Source: an uncultured Fodinibius sp. (GTDB taxonomy: Bacteria; Bacteroidota; Rhodothermia; Balneolales; Balneolaceae). Taken from it: a DNA stretch of 64,000 bases. The notes below the pieces were generated by a model, which worked only from the letters and a program-made list of their open reading frames with translations, was not told where the DNA came from and did no database searches. The position numbers and the translations under genes were made by a program. The stretch spans positions 124,001 to 188,000 of the forward strand of contig CAJXMW010000003.1 in NCBI GenBank assembly GCA_913056235.1. Reading direction: 5' to 3'. Below are positions 37,213 to 45,519 of the stretch, piece by piece; the stretch's first letter is position 1, and the number at the start of each line of letters is the position of its first letter.

Positions 37213-38304
37213 TTATCTCTGAGAAGGATCCGTCGGGGCATTGTCGGGCTGTGGTACCCCAAATTTAGGCGTACCATCCACATTCCATCCAATGATCTGC
37301 ACGCGGGTATGACGATTGGGATCATTGAGCGGATCACCCTCAATTTCTTTGTAACTTCGGGCGTGATAAATCATCAGATCCGTCTCTCCGTCAGGGGTAG
37401 TCGTAAAGCTGTTGTGGCCCGGCCCATAAATGCCGTTCTCCGGCGACGACTCAAAAACAGGCTCCTCCGATTTCTTCCATGACGAAGGGTCCATCAAATT
37501 CGCATCCTGATCAGCGGTAAGCAGGCCGACCTTGTAATTGTGATTGGTGCCGCTGGCCGAATAAGTCATAAATATCTTGCCATTTCTTTTGATTACAGCT
37601 GCCCCCTCATTCACTTTAAACAACTGCTTTTCCCACTCATACTCGGGACGCGTGAGTTCCACCTGCGGCTGTTTGATGCTCCAGGGGGTATCCATCTCGG
37701 CAATGTAAAGCGCCGTGTTGCCGTCAAAATCCGGGGGATGCTGTGCCCACACCATGTATCGGGTGCCCTCGTGCTCAAAAGTCGTGGCATCGAGCGAAAA
37801 GGTATCCCACCTGGTCTTCGTTTGCCCCTTTTCAACCCACTTCCCTGTCATGGGATTTTCAGAATCGTTTTCGAGCACGTACATGCGAATAGCCCAAATA
37901 TCCTCCGTGGATCCGGCCGCAAAATACATATACCATTTGCCATTAATGTAATGGAGTTCAGGGGCCCAGATATGCGCCCCCATGACGCCCTGCTCATGCT
38001 TTTCCCAGATCACTTTGGGCTCAGCCTCCTTGAGGCCCTCAACCGTCTTGGACCGGCGAATCTCCAGCCGATCAAAGGCGGGTACCGAAGCCGTAAAATA
38101 ATAATAGCCATCGGTGTGCTTATAGACCCAGGGATCGGCCCGATGCAGGATGAGCGGATTCGTGTAATCAACCGTCATCTTTTCGGATGATGGGCTTTGC
38201 GCCTTTGCTGATTCAATATCAATCTTAACAACTATTAACAGTAATACACCGAGGAAAAATAATAATCGTATGCTTTTACTCTTTCTATTCATAGCTTTTT
38301 CCAT
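37213..38304 (-). CDS. Glycoside hydrolase family 43 (arabinofuranosidase-like)
   Basis: 363 residues with a signal/anchor segment (about 12-36). A five-bladed propeller enzyme: the three catalytic acids of GH43 can be placed at Asp57 in LILHRADPWVY, Asp172 in TFSLDATTFEHEG (transition-state modulator) and Glu233 in FKVNEGAAVI (general acid). GVMGAHIWAPELHYINGKWY and GPGHNSFTTTPDG are further family motifs. It most likely releases arabinose or xylose units from plant or algal polysaccharide in the periplasm. A start at the next methionine (residue 5) is equally possible. It follows the TPR-thioredoxin gene after 80 bases. Confidence 0.88.
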   Translation of the reverse strand: MEKAMNRKSKSIRLLFFLGVLLLIVVKIDIESAKAQSPSSEKMTVDYTNPLILHRADPWVYKHTDGYYYFTASVPAFDRLEIRRSKTVEGLKEAEPKVIWEKHEQGVMGAHIWAPELHYINGKWYMYFAAGSTEDIWAIRMYVLENDSENPMTGKWVEKGQTKTRWDTFSLDATTFEHEGTRYMVWAQHPPDFDGNTALYIAEMDTPWSIKQPQVELTRPEYEWEKQLFKVNEGAAVIKRNGKIFMTYSASGTNHNYKVGLLTADQDANLMDPSSWKKSEEPVFESSPENGIYGPGHNSFTTTPDGETDLMIYHARSYKEIEGDPLNDPNRHTRVQIIGWNVDGTPKFGVPQPDNAPTDPSQR

Positions 38305-38384
38305 TAGTAAAATGAATGAGCAAGCAATATAATAAATGTAATTTATACACCTAATGGAATATTTATGAACGTGATGCTAACCAA

Positions 38385-40598
38385 TCAATTGTTCTTTAGC
38401 GCGTTAATTCGCCATGTGAATTCTTTGACAAGTTCTTCTGTATACCCTTCTTTCACAAAAGCTATTTTGCCCTGAGAGCTTACAAACCAGGTAGTAGGAT
38501 AAGTGTAGACATTTTGATTAATTATGTATCCATTATCCCGTAACACAGGGAATGAAAACTCTTTCTTTTGCATCCAGTTGCGGACTTCTTCGGCATTGGT
38601 GTCATTGTTAATTGTTAAGACAACTACACGAGAATTATCTTGATATTTTTCGTACAGTTTTTGAATGTCAGGCATCTCCTTGACACATGGCCCGCACCAT
38701 TTCCCCCAAATATTTATAACCACAATTTTGCCTTTTAGTTTATCTGAAGAAAATGTATTTCCATCTAGTGTCGATAGTTTAAAGGGATGGATAGGATCAG
38801 GATTCTGTTTCTTTGATGAGAGAACTTCCTTTTTTCTATTTTTCTTATCCGAAGTTTGAAGCTGATCAGTGTACTGGCCGTAACCTGTAGTGTCGCCATT
38901 CATTTCTTTAAAAAGGGATTTGAGAGCAGCCTTGTTTTTGTTATCCCCTCTCCCTTTCATCGTAAATCCTTGAGCATAATAACCTTCAGCCTCTTTTAGA
39001 TTACCCAATTCTTCATTTAGCCTTCCTAAATGGTAGATATTTTGTCTGTTGTCATTATCTAAAGAGTATGCTTTTGAAAGATATTTTCTGGCACTATCAA
39101 GTTTACCATCTTTAAAGTATACCCACCCCAAAGCATCATACATTATCCCAGTATACCATCCTAAACTTTCTCTGTATTCTTCTTCAGATTCATAGCCACC
39201 ACGTTCATGTCGTTCATTAATTTTTTCCTTGGCTAATGTTATACCTTCACGGGCAATCTCTTTGGCACGATCAAAATGTATGTTTCTGTTTGCCAGTAAT
39301 TTTGCTCCTCCTGCATGGGTTGTATGAGGATTAATGCCTTCAAACTCGACCATACCATTAATAACTTGCAGCAAGGTATCTGAGCTTACAGTTGAGTCTT
39401 CCATATAAACATGGTATAGGTTCCGATAGGCATCACCAATTAACGTTTTTCTGCTATGGTACGGGTAGTCAATAAAATCCCACAGCATCTTCTTGTAGTT
39501 AGAAATGACTTCCTCATTCGATTGGTCAGCAAGCTCATCTTGATGATTACTTTGGTAATCCCGATACCGTTCTACCTGAACCCACTCAGCCCAAACGCTA
39601 GAACTGTACTGTTCTAAGATGCGGTTTTCGAATTCTTCTTGCTTTTTAGTCAGTTCCAATTTTTTGTACTGTTCTGCAATCCTAAAAAGTAAATTAGCAG
39701 TTTCTTTACGTTTGTTAGTTAGCTCTTCGATGTCCTTCAGCACCAGACTTTGTTTTTCCTCTTGTGAGAGGCTGTCGATGCCCATTATGGCTTGCCAATA
39801 CCGTCGATGAACCGATGGCGAAGAGGAAAGACGGGATGCTATTTCTAATAGCTCCTCTGCACGCTCATGCTGTTTCCTGAATGTGAGGTAACGTCCAGGA
39901 TAGTAGTAGGCATACACGTTATCAGGATCTATCTCACGCACATGCTCAAATACTGATAATGCTTTTTCAAAGGTTTGGTTTCGCTTGTCACCTTCTTCAT
40001 CATAGGATTTCCCCATCAGCGCTAGTCCTTTTACATTTAACAAGTTGGCTGGATTATCAATATTGCTTTGTTCATCGCCAATAAAGGAAGACAACTGCGC
40101 ATACTTCTCATTATCTTCAAGAACTTTTGCTTTTAGCCACACAAAATCGCTATGCCCAGGATTCTTGCTATAGGCATTCTCAACTAGATCCGATGCTTCT
40201 TCCCAACGCTCATCATGGTACATGATCGTATTTACCAGTGCAAAGTGACTCCAAGCATTATCTGTATTTTCTTGGACAAGCTCTTCCGCTCTTTTAACGG
40301 CCGGTTTGGCTCCTTTGCCAGGCCCATCCGTACGGGCCATGTTTGACAGGTACCAAGCTTTTAGTTTAATGGACTTTGGATATTTCTCAACTAACTTTTT
40401 GCCTTCAAGGTAACCAAGTTCAAAATCCCGCTGGAAGTACAGATCTCTAACTTTTTGTATAGCTTCCCCCTTGTCATTGATGTGATTAGAAATCTGTAGG
40501 TAGGATGAAGAATCCGGTACTAAACCAGTAGCGTAAGCATGCGACACAAGCATTAGAAGCAATGGTATAATTGCCGAAATAAATAAGCGTCTCTTCAT
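38385..40598 (-). CDS. TPR protein with C-terminal TlpA/thioredoxin domain
   Basis: 737 residues. Sec signal peptide (1-23, ending AYA). The body is made of tetratricopeptide-like repeats up to about residue 590 (for example WSHFALVNTIMYHDERWEEA and LGWVYFKDGKLDSARKYLSKA). The last 130 residues are a thioredoxin domain with Cys635 and Cys638 in GKWCGPCVKEMPDI and the cis-proline region TYPTTWFV. It is probably a periplasmic thiol-disulfide protein coupled to a protein-binding scaffold. It is downstream of the BlaI/M56 pair on the same strand with a gap holding a 44-codon frame. Confidence 0.85.
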   Translation of the reverse strand: MKRRLFISAIIPLLLMLVSHAYATGLVPDSSSYLQISNHINDKGEAIQKVRDLYFQRDFELGYLEGKKLVEKYPKSIKLKAWYLSNMARTDGPGKGAKPAVKRAEELVQENTDNAWSHFALVNTIMYHDERWEEASDLVENAYSKNPGHSDFVWLKAKVLEDNEKYAQLSSFIGDEQSNIDNPANLLNVKGLALMGKSYDEEGDKRNQTFEKALSVFEHVREIDPDNVYAYYYPGRYLTFRKQHERAEELLEIASRLSSSPSVHRRYWQAIMGIDSLSQEEKQSLVLKDIEELTNKRKETANLLFRIAEQYKKLELTKKQEEFENRILEQYSSSVWAEWVQVERYRDYQSNHQDELADQSNEEVISNYKKMLWDFIDYPYHSRKTLIGDAYRNLYHVYMEDSTVSSDTLLQVINGMVEFEGINPHTTHAGGAKLLANRNIHFDRAKEIAREGITLAKEKINERHERGGYESEEEYRESLGWYTGIMYDALGWVYFKDGKLDSARKYLSKAYSLDNDNRQNIYHLGRLNEELGNLKEAEGYYAQGFTMKGRGDNKNKAALKSLFKEMNGDTTGYGQYTDQLQTSDKKNRKKEVLSSKKQNPDPIHPFKLSTLDGNTFSSDKLKGKIVVINIWGKWCGPCVKEMPDIQKLYEKYQDNSRVVVLTINNDTNAEEVRNWMQKKEFSFPVLRDNGYIINQNVYTYPTTWFVSSQGKIAFVKEGYTEELVKEFTWRINALKNN

Positions 40599-40688
40599 AA
40601 GAATTGAGTTTATTTAAACTTTAGAAAAATATGTTAACCCGGCTACTATAGTGTCCACCTTTCAATTCAAAATATTACGATCTCAAAG

Positions 40689-40823
40689 TTAGGGATCTAT
40701 TTCATTTAACATCTTTTGTATAGCCTGCTCTAAGGATTGAGCCCAATCTATATTATGCTCTCTTAGTTCATTGCGAAACTCTTTTTGAGATAGATAAACA
40801 CTATCTGCTGAGATGTCCAGCAT
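40689..40823 (-). CDS. Possible 44-residue small ORF or readthrough extension of the M56 protease
   Basis: Starts at an ATG six bases after the M56 gene's TAA and is in the same reading frame; if the TAA were read through or mutated, the protein would gain 46 residues. The 44 residues are mostly charged and helical (ISADSVYLSQKEFRNEL, then DWAQSLEQAIQKML) and end at a TAA at 40689. There is no clear ribosome site. It could be a small coupled gene, a lost C-terminus, or chance. Confidence 0.35.
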   Translation of the reverse strand: MLDISADSVYLSQKEFRNELREHNIDWAQSLEQAIQKMLNEIDP

Positions 40824-40829
40824 CTCAAC

Positions 40830-42032
40830 TTATTTAGTTTCCTCACCTAGCATCTTAGACTGGCCTTTATCTGAATGCAAAGTAGAATAATTGATTTTCA
40901 GGCTGCCCTTTTCGCGAAGGACCTTTTGAACGTCGGTGACCAACCCCATCGGCGTATTCTTATGTACACTAAGGTTTATAAGAGTCTTTTTAGGATCTAC
41001 CAGTAAATCAGAAAACGCAGATTCAAATTTAGATAACGATACCGTTTTTTCATTCAGTTTTATGGTTTCAAAATCCACCAGTTCGAGATTTATACTTTCA
41101 GTTTGATACTCCTTTTCCATACTGACAGGCTCACAACCAAAAATAATCCCAAGGATCATCAGGAATGGAACGATTAGTGCTATTTTTAGCGAAGAGCGGT
41201 ATTTGGAATCTTGTAACGTCATCATTTTGAACCTCTTTTTGGTGATGTTAAAATTTAGACTGGTGCTTAGATAATGTGCAGAACTACTTCTTCCCGTATT
41301 TAATAATATGCGCTGATAAGCCGCGATATCAGCGCCGCCGGATAATACTTTTTGGTCTGCGATGTACTCGTGGTTGACCTGCATAGCCTTTTTATAAAAA
41401 TAAAGGACAGGGTTGAACCAGCAGAAGGTTTTCAAAATCTCTATGAAAAGAATATCCAATAAATGGTTTTGGCGGGCATGAATCAGTTCGTGAGTCAGAA
41501 CCTCCCTGCTGAGCTTCCCGTTTTTGTATTGATCTTTGTTTACAAAGATCGTTTTCCCAAAAGTATGAGGAACAACATCTTTATCCAGTAGCACTACTTT
41601 GTGATCCCTGAAATAAGTAGCCGGATTTTTCATCGACCGTACTTTCATCTGATACAGGTGCCACATCATCCGTGCGGCCAACACAAAGGTTACCATACCG
41701 TAAATCACAAAGAGTAGTGTATAAGGCTGCAAATAGTTTGAGGCCGGACTGAAAGCATTTAGTGCTGTAGAATCAGCAGAAATCTGCAGTAAAGATTTAA
41801 CGTTCACAAACTCCATGCCCTCCAGCGGAAGAGATGACATGTCCACATTGGCGATATTCAAAAGCGAATCAACAATTCCGATGGGCATAAACGGAACCGT
41901 CAAAGAAAAAAGCAGCCCAATAAGAAGGTAGAAACGGTTAATCTGGTATGTTTTTTCCCTGGCAAGAACAGCATGGTAGAACAGGAGCACTAAGACCATG
42001 CATATAGTTGAATATGTCAGATAACCTATCAT
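40830..42032 (-). CDS. BlaR1/MecR1-type M56 membrane metalloprotease
   Basis: 400 residues. Membrane helices at about 2-22, 35-52, 103-123 and 285-305. The zinc site is HELIH (His181, Glu182, His185) with the later glutamate in NHEYIADQKVL. In this family the protease senses a signal and cleaves its partner BlaI-type repressor. The large penicillin-binding sensor of true BlaR1 is absent; instead about 95 mostly polar residues follow the last helix, so the signal is unlikely to be simple beta-lactam acylation. Its start overlaps the BlaI-type gene by four bases (ATGA). The reading frame continues past the stop for 46 codons. Confidence 0.9.
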   Translation of the reverse strand: MIGYLTYSTICMVLVLLFYHAVLAREKTYQINRFYLLIGLLFSLTVPFMPIGIVDSLLNIANVDMSSLPLEGMEFVNVKSLLQISADSTALNAFSPASNYLQPYTLLFVIYGMVTFVLAARMMWHLYQMKVRSMKNPATYFRDHKVVLLDKDVVPHTFGKTIFVNKDQYKNGKLSREVLTHELIHARQNHLLDILFIEILKTFCWFNPVLYFYKKAMQVNHEYIADQKVLSGGADIAAYQRILLNTGRSSSAHYLSTSLNFNITKKRFKMMTLQDSKYRSSLKIALIVPFLMILGIIFGCEPVSMEKEYQTESINLELVDFETIKLNEKTVSLSKFESAFSDLLVDPKKTLINLSVHKNTPMGLVTDVQKVLREKGSLKINYSTLHSDKGQSKMLGEETK

Positions 42033-42400
42033 TGGTCTCTTTTTTTGAGTTCCTCGTTGATGATATCCTGAAGCTCTTCCAGCTCTTCAGCCGAGAGATT
42101 GGTTTCTCGTGTAAAAAAAGAAGCAAAGGTCGAAGCCGAATTGTTAAAGTATTTTTTTATGAGAATATTGAGGTGCTTCGAAAAGTAGTCTGCTTTTTTC
42201 ACAACCGGATAGTATCTACGAGAACGTCCCATCTGCTCATAATCAATAAATTCTTTATCCTTCATCCTCTTCAGCAGCGTTGCCACCGTACTACTGGCCG
42301 GCTTTGGATCTGGATACTTTTCCAACAGATCACTTAAGAACGCTTTTTCAAGCTCCCAAAGATACTGCATCAACTGTTCTTCGGATTTTGATAATTTCAT
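42029..42400 (-). CDS. BlaI/MecI/CopY-family transcriptional repressor
   Basis: 123 residues, the family's usual length. N-terminal winged helix (LSKSEEQLMQYLWELEKAFLSDLLEKYP, then STVATLLKRMKDKEFIDYEQMGRSRRYYPVV), followed by the dimerisation helices (KYFNNSASTFASFF). It normally binds TACAnnTGTA-type operators as a dimer and is cleaved by an M56 protease. Its own leader carries two such boxes, one covering the promoter's -7 element, so it is clearly set up for autorepression. The M56 gene follows, with a 4-bp overlap. Confidence 0.92.
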   Translation of the reverse strand: MKLSKSEEQLMQYLWELEKAFLSDLLEKYPDPKPASSTVATLLKRMKDKEFIDYEQMGRSRRYYPVVKKADYFSKHLNILIKKYFNNSASTFASFFTRETNLSAEELEELQDIINEELKKRDQ

Positions 42401-42404
42401 ATTA

Positions 42405-42420
42405 TTCTACATTGTTAGAA
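42405..42420 (-). promoter_or_regulatory. Second, imperfect BlaI-type operator
   Basis: TTCTACATTGTTAGAA: the left arm TTCTACA matches the perfect box next to it exactly and the right arm differs at two bases. Its centre is 20 bp from the centre of the perfect box, so both face the same side of the helix. It lies within the 5' leader of the repressor gene, four bases before its ATG. Confidence 0.6.
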
Positions 42421-42424
42421 CTGT

Positions 42425-42440
42425 TTCTACAAATGTAGAA
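42425..42440 (-). promoter_or_regulatory. Perfect BlaI-type operator
   Basis: TTCTACAAATGTAGAA: 7-base arms TTCTACA and TGTAGAA around AA, containing the TACAAATGTA core bound by BlaI/MecI repressors. It overlaps the -7 element TACATTTG (minus strand, 42430-42437), so bound repressor should block transcription of its own gene. Confidence 0.75.
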
Positions 42441-42462
42441 ATAAAATATCGTGCATTGCAAA
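42430..42462 (-). promoter_or_regulatory. Promoter of the BlaI/M56 operon
   Basis: On the minus strand TTTG (42462-42459), 21 bases, then TACATTTG (42437-42430). This fits the Bacteroidota form TTTG-N17..23-TAnnTTTG. The start of transcription would be near 42423 and the repressor ATG at 42400. The -7 element lies inside the perfect BlaI-type box. Confidence 0.6.
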
Positions 42463-42617
42463 TAAATTTCTCATTTTTAAACATGATTATGTTGATTGGA
42501 TAAGAAACACTTCTATTTAGAATAGATTTGCTTTTCTCTTTTGAAAAATTCTATAAAACAAACTCCAGATAGGAAATTTATCGGGTAATTATTTTAGATA
42601 TGCTATCCCACCCCGAA

Positions 42618-42660
42618 ATAAAAAAGGCGGCTTCCTGACCAATTCAGGAAGCCGCCTTTT
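42618..42660 (-). terminator. Intrinsic terminator after tRNA-fMet
   Basis: GGCGGCTTCCTGA (42626-42638) pairs with TCAGGAAGCCGCC (42644-42656) around five bases. On the minus strand TTTTTTAT follows the stem (plus strand ATAAAAAA). It is located just past the 3' end of the tRNA. TTTT on the plus side means that it may also act on transcripts from the other direction. Confidence 0.9.
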
Positions 42661-42665
42661 GGTAG

Positions 42666-42738
<73 letters not shown>

Positions 42739-42761
42739 ATGTGAGTCACCTATAATAAGGC

Positions 42762-42781
42762 TTGACATGGGTACTTGTCAA
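42762..42781 (+). promoter_or_regulatory. Dyad upstream of the lysine aminotransferase gene
   Basis: TTGACA (42762-42767) and TGTCAA (42776-42781) are perfect inverted 6-mers separated by eight bases, 70-90 bases before the ATG at 42852. The spacing fits a dimeric regulator such as an Lrp-type or GntR-type protein, but the regulator is not identified. Confidence 0.4.
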
Positions 42782-42851
42782 TAGTAAATTCAAAATTCTT
42801 ACCTAGTTATTAATTGTACTCTAAAACTATTTAAAACACCACAGGAGGCTT

Positions 42852-44201
42852 ATGTCCACCGATAAAGAGGTATCTGCCGCACAAGTTCACAAGATTCTAC
42901 AAAAACATATTCTAACCGACGGTTACGACATTGTGCTCGATCTCGAAAATAGTGAAGGAGCTTACCTTTATGATGCCAAGAGCGGTGAGCGCTACCTCGA
43001 CTTTTTTACCTTTTTTGCCTCCAATCCGCTGGGTATGAATCACCCGCGCCTGGCCAACGATGAATTTCAAAACAAGATCGGCAAGGTGGCCATCAACAAG
43101 CCATCGAACTCGGATATATATACTGAAGAGATGGCCGAGTTTGTTGACAATTTTGACCGTGTGGGCATCCCTGACTACCTGCCTTACTCCTTCTTTATTT
43201 CCGGCGGTGCCCTAGCCGTAGAAAACGCTCTCAAAGTAGCCTTCGACTGGAAAGTGCAAAAGAATTTTGAAAAAGGATATCGGCAGGAGAAAGGTCACAA
43301 AGTACTTCACCTGGAGCAGGCTTTCCACGGCCGATCGGGATACACGATGTCGCTGACCAACACTGATCCCACCAAAACCAAATATTTTCCCAAGTTCGAC
43401 TGGCCGCGGATCATCTCTCCCGCTATGAATTATCCGGCTACGGACGAAAATATCCGTCAAACAGTGCAAAATGAAGAACGGGCTATTGCACAGGCCGAAC
43501 GATATTTTGAAATGTACAAAGATGAGATTGCCTGTATCATCCTGGAACCAATTCAGGGCGAAGGTGGCGACCGACATTTCCGGAAAGAATTTCACCAGGC
43601 ATTGCGCAACCTTGCGGACGAACACGAAGTGCTTCTGATATACGACGAAGTTCAAACCGGTGTGGGACTAACCGGCAAATTCTGGGCACATGAGCACTAC
43701 GTAAAGCCCGACATCCTGGCTTTCGGTAAAAAAGCACAGGTCTGTGGTATCTTAGCCAGCAAGCGCGTCGATGATATTGAGACCAACTGCTTTCACGTCT
43801 CTTCGCGCATTAATTCTACATGGGGCGGCAATCTGGTGGATATGGTTCGCTTCGGGCGTATCCTGCAAATAATTGAAGAGGAAAATCTCGTCGAAAACGC
43901 CGCTACGGTGGGCGATTACCTGCAAGAAAAAATACGCGGCTTGGCTCAGCAATTTGAACACGCCACAAATCCCCGGGGCAAGGGACTGTTCTGCGCAATC
44001 GATTTTCCAAACACTCATGTGAGAGATGCCGTTATCAAAGAATGCGCCAACAATAACTTGATGATTCTCTCTTGCGGGACAAAGACGATGCGATTCCGTC
44101 CGCCGTTGACGGTTACCAAAGAGCATATCGACGAGGGCATCGAGATCATCGAAAAATCGATCAAATCAGCAATGGAAGAATGCCCGGCTGTCACAGTTTA
44201 A
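42852..44201 (+). CDS. lat: L-lysine 6-aminotransferase
   Basis: 449 residues, class III PLP aminotransferase. It moves the epsilon-amino group of lysine to 2-oxoglutarate, giving 2-aminoadipate-6-semialdehyde (piperideine-6-carboxylate). The family-specific stretches are LDFFTFFASNPLGMNHPRL, SSRINSTWGGNLVDM and the PLP lysine Lys293 in ILAFGKKAQVCG, with Asp265 in LLIYDEVQTGVGLTG. A strong AGGAGG ribosome site (42843-42848) precedes the ATG. No downstream aminoadipate-semialdehyde dehydrogenase is adjacent. The gene converges with an SDR gene across an 80-base repeat-like hairpin. Confidence 0.92.
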   Translation: MSTDKEVSAAQVHKILQKHILTDGYDIVLDLENSEGAYLYDAKSGERYLDFFTFFASNPLGMNHPRLANDEFQNKIGKVAINKPSNSDIYTEEMAEFVDNFDRVGIPDYLPYSFFISGGALAVENALKVAFDWKVQKNFEKGYRQEKGHKVLHLEQAFHGRSGYTMSLTNTDPTKTKYFPKFDWPRIISPAMNYPATDENIRQTVQNEERAIAQAERYFEMYKDEIACIILEPIQGEGGDRHFRKEFHQALRNLADEHEVLLIYDEVQTGVGLTGKFWAHEHYVKPDILAFGKKAQVCGILASKRVDDIETNCFHVSSRINSTWGGNLVDMVRFGRILQIIEEENLVENAATVGDYLQEKIRGLAQQFEHATNPRGKGLFCAIDFPNTHVRDAVIKECANNNLMILSCGTKTMRFRPPLTVTKEHIDEGIEIIEKSIKSAMEECPAVTV

Positions 44202-44205
44202 TCAG

Positions 44206-44280
44206 TCTACAGTGAACAGTAGGCAGTTAGCAGTGATTACTTTCTACTGTTAACTGTAAACTGCTCACTGTTTTACTGCC
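44206..44280. repeat. 75-base inverted repeat of CAGT-words between convergent genes
   Basis: Two 26-base arms, 44208-44233 and about 44246-44275, are complementary with about five mismatches and are made of short CAGT/ACTG words. The repeat fills the space between lat and the SDR gene and could act as a bidirectional hairpin. The word-like composition suggests an intergenic repeat family. Its copy number in the genome is not known. Confidence 0.65.
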
Positions 44281-44281
44281 T

Positions 44282-45001
44282 CTACGTCATCTGGTGAGAT
44301 TCCGGCTGAATAGTGATCTCGTTGAGCACCGAGCCCTCGGGCTGATTGGCAGCATAATATACTGATTTCGCCACTTCCTCGGGCGTCAGCATTTTATCTT
44401 TCTGCACGCGCATGTCCACAGTATCACTGTCCCACATTGGGGTATCAACACCGCCGAGATGCATAAGTGAAAACTTGACGCCACTGCGCTTGTGCTCTTC
44501 AATCAGCGACTTGGTAAAACCGGTAATGGCAAATTTGGAGGCCGAGTATACTGATGAGTTTTTCATGGGATATTTACCTACACTGCCGGGAAACATAATC
44601 ACGCGCCCTTTTTTTTCCGTGGCCATATGTCGAACCACAGTTTGCGTAACCAGAAATGTTCCATAGACATTTACATCCAGCATTTCTTTGGCATCATCGG
44701 GCTTTATGTCCAACAATGGCTGAATCACGGCCGTGCCGAATGCATTTACCAGCACATCTATAGTTCCGAGGTCATCGGTTATTTCACGGACCATCTTTGA
44801 TACGGACGCCAAATCTGTTACTTCTACCCCAATGACATATGCTTCACCGCCGTTGTCGTTGATCTCCTTGGCTACTTTTTCGGCTTTCTGTTGATTGCGC
44901 GCGGCCAGCACAACTTTTGCTCCGCCCCTAGCAAAAACTTTACCGCAAGCACTTCCTATTCCGCCCGAACCACCAACAATGAGTACTACTTTATTTTTCA
45001 T
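44282..45001 (-). CDS. Short-chain dehydrogenase/reductase (SDR)
   Basis: 239 residues, classical SDR. The cofactor site VVLIVGGSGGIGSACGKVF with LAARNQQKAE (basic residue after the strand favours NADP), the NNAG-equivalent VNAFGTA, and the catalytic Ser in PGSVGKY with Tyr-x3-Lys in VYSASKFA are all visible. Substrate unknown. It lies alone, opposite lat, with a 518-base spacer upstream toward purL. Confidence 0.88.
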   Translation of the reverse strand: MKNKVVLIVGGSGGIGSACGKVFARGGAKVVLAARNQQKAEKVAKEINDNGGEAYVIGVEVTDLASVSKMVREITDDLGTIDVLVNAFGTAVIQPLLDIKPDDAKEMLDVNVYGTFLVTQTVVRHMATEKKGRVIMFPGSVGKYPMKNSSVYSASKFAITGFTKSLIEEHKRSGVKFSLMHLGGVDTPMWDSDTVDMRVQKDKMLTPEEVAKSVYYAANQPEGSVLNEITIQPESHQMT

Positions 45002-45519
45002 TCTACAAATACCTTATTCTGATTTTGCTGATCTGTTCTATTAATAGACTTGCCTGCTATTTCGTTTCATTTAACTTCTTAAAAGTCACCTGCAATAGAT
45101 CCTGAAACAAGTTCAGGATGACATGAGATAATATCTGGATGGACCCCACTTCCATTTTCAACATCATTTTTTCTGGAGTAAAAGCGAGATACTTGGGCAT
45201 TGAAAGTCATATTCTGTGATGGCGCCCAGCGCAGACTTAAATCTTAGCTGGATGAGATGCTGGCAAAAGAAAGACACTTGCGCTGGCTATGAAGTTTGGG
45301 TATTCCTATCTCTCAAGTTTTCAAAACATCGTATCATACTGATACTTGTTTCAGAAACTTAATTAGTCAATGTCTCTAGCATAGTAAGTGCACCGCAGTA
45401 AAGGCTGTCTTCTCCCAAGCTTTATTGAAAAGTCAGGAAACATCAAAAATATGGTTACGCGCAGGTAAGCTACGGTGCGAGATAGTCAGGTTATTTATAC
45501 TAGAACAATTGTAAAACAA
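45002..45519. other. 518-base intergenic region with repeat fragments, no gene seen
   Basis: Between the SDR start (minus) and the purL stop (minus). No coding frame of note. It holds a dyad ATCCTGAA-N5-TTCAGGAT (45099-45119), which looks like a copy of a widely distributed intergenic repeat, and two halves of the palindrome that forms the terminator at 28207-28242: GTGCACCGCAG (45388-45398) and AGCTACGGTGCGAGAT (45468-45483), separated by 69 bases. Confidence 0.55.
45099..45119. repeat. Interspersed dyad repeat
   Basis: ATCCTGAA (45099-45106), ACAAG, TTCAGGAT (45112-45119): perfect 8-base arms, followed by GACATG. Elements of this wording recur in intergenic DNA of unrelated bacterial genomes, so it is likely a copy of a small mobile-type repeat. 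Copy number here cannot be seen. Confidence 0.55.

Noticed and set aside
40681-40691. TAACTTTG as a promoter for the TPR-thioredoxin gene
   Set aside because: The -7 element matches but no TTTG occurs at the right distance and it overlaps the small ORF stop; not strong enough to list.
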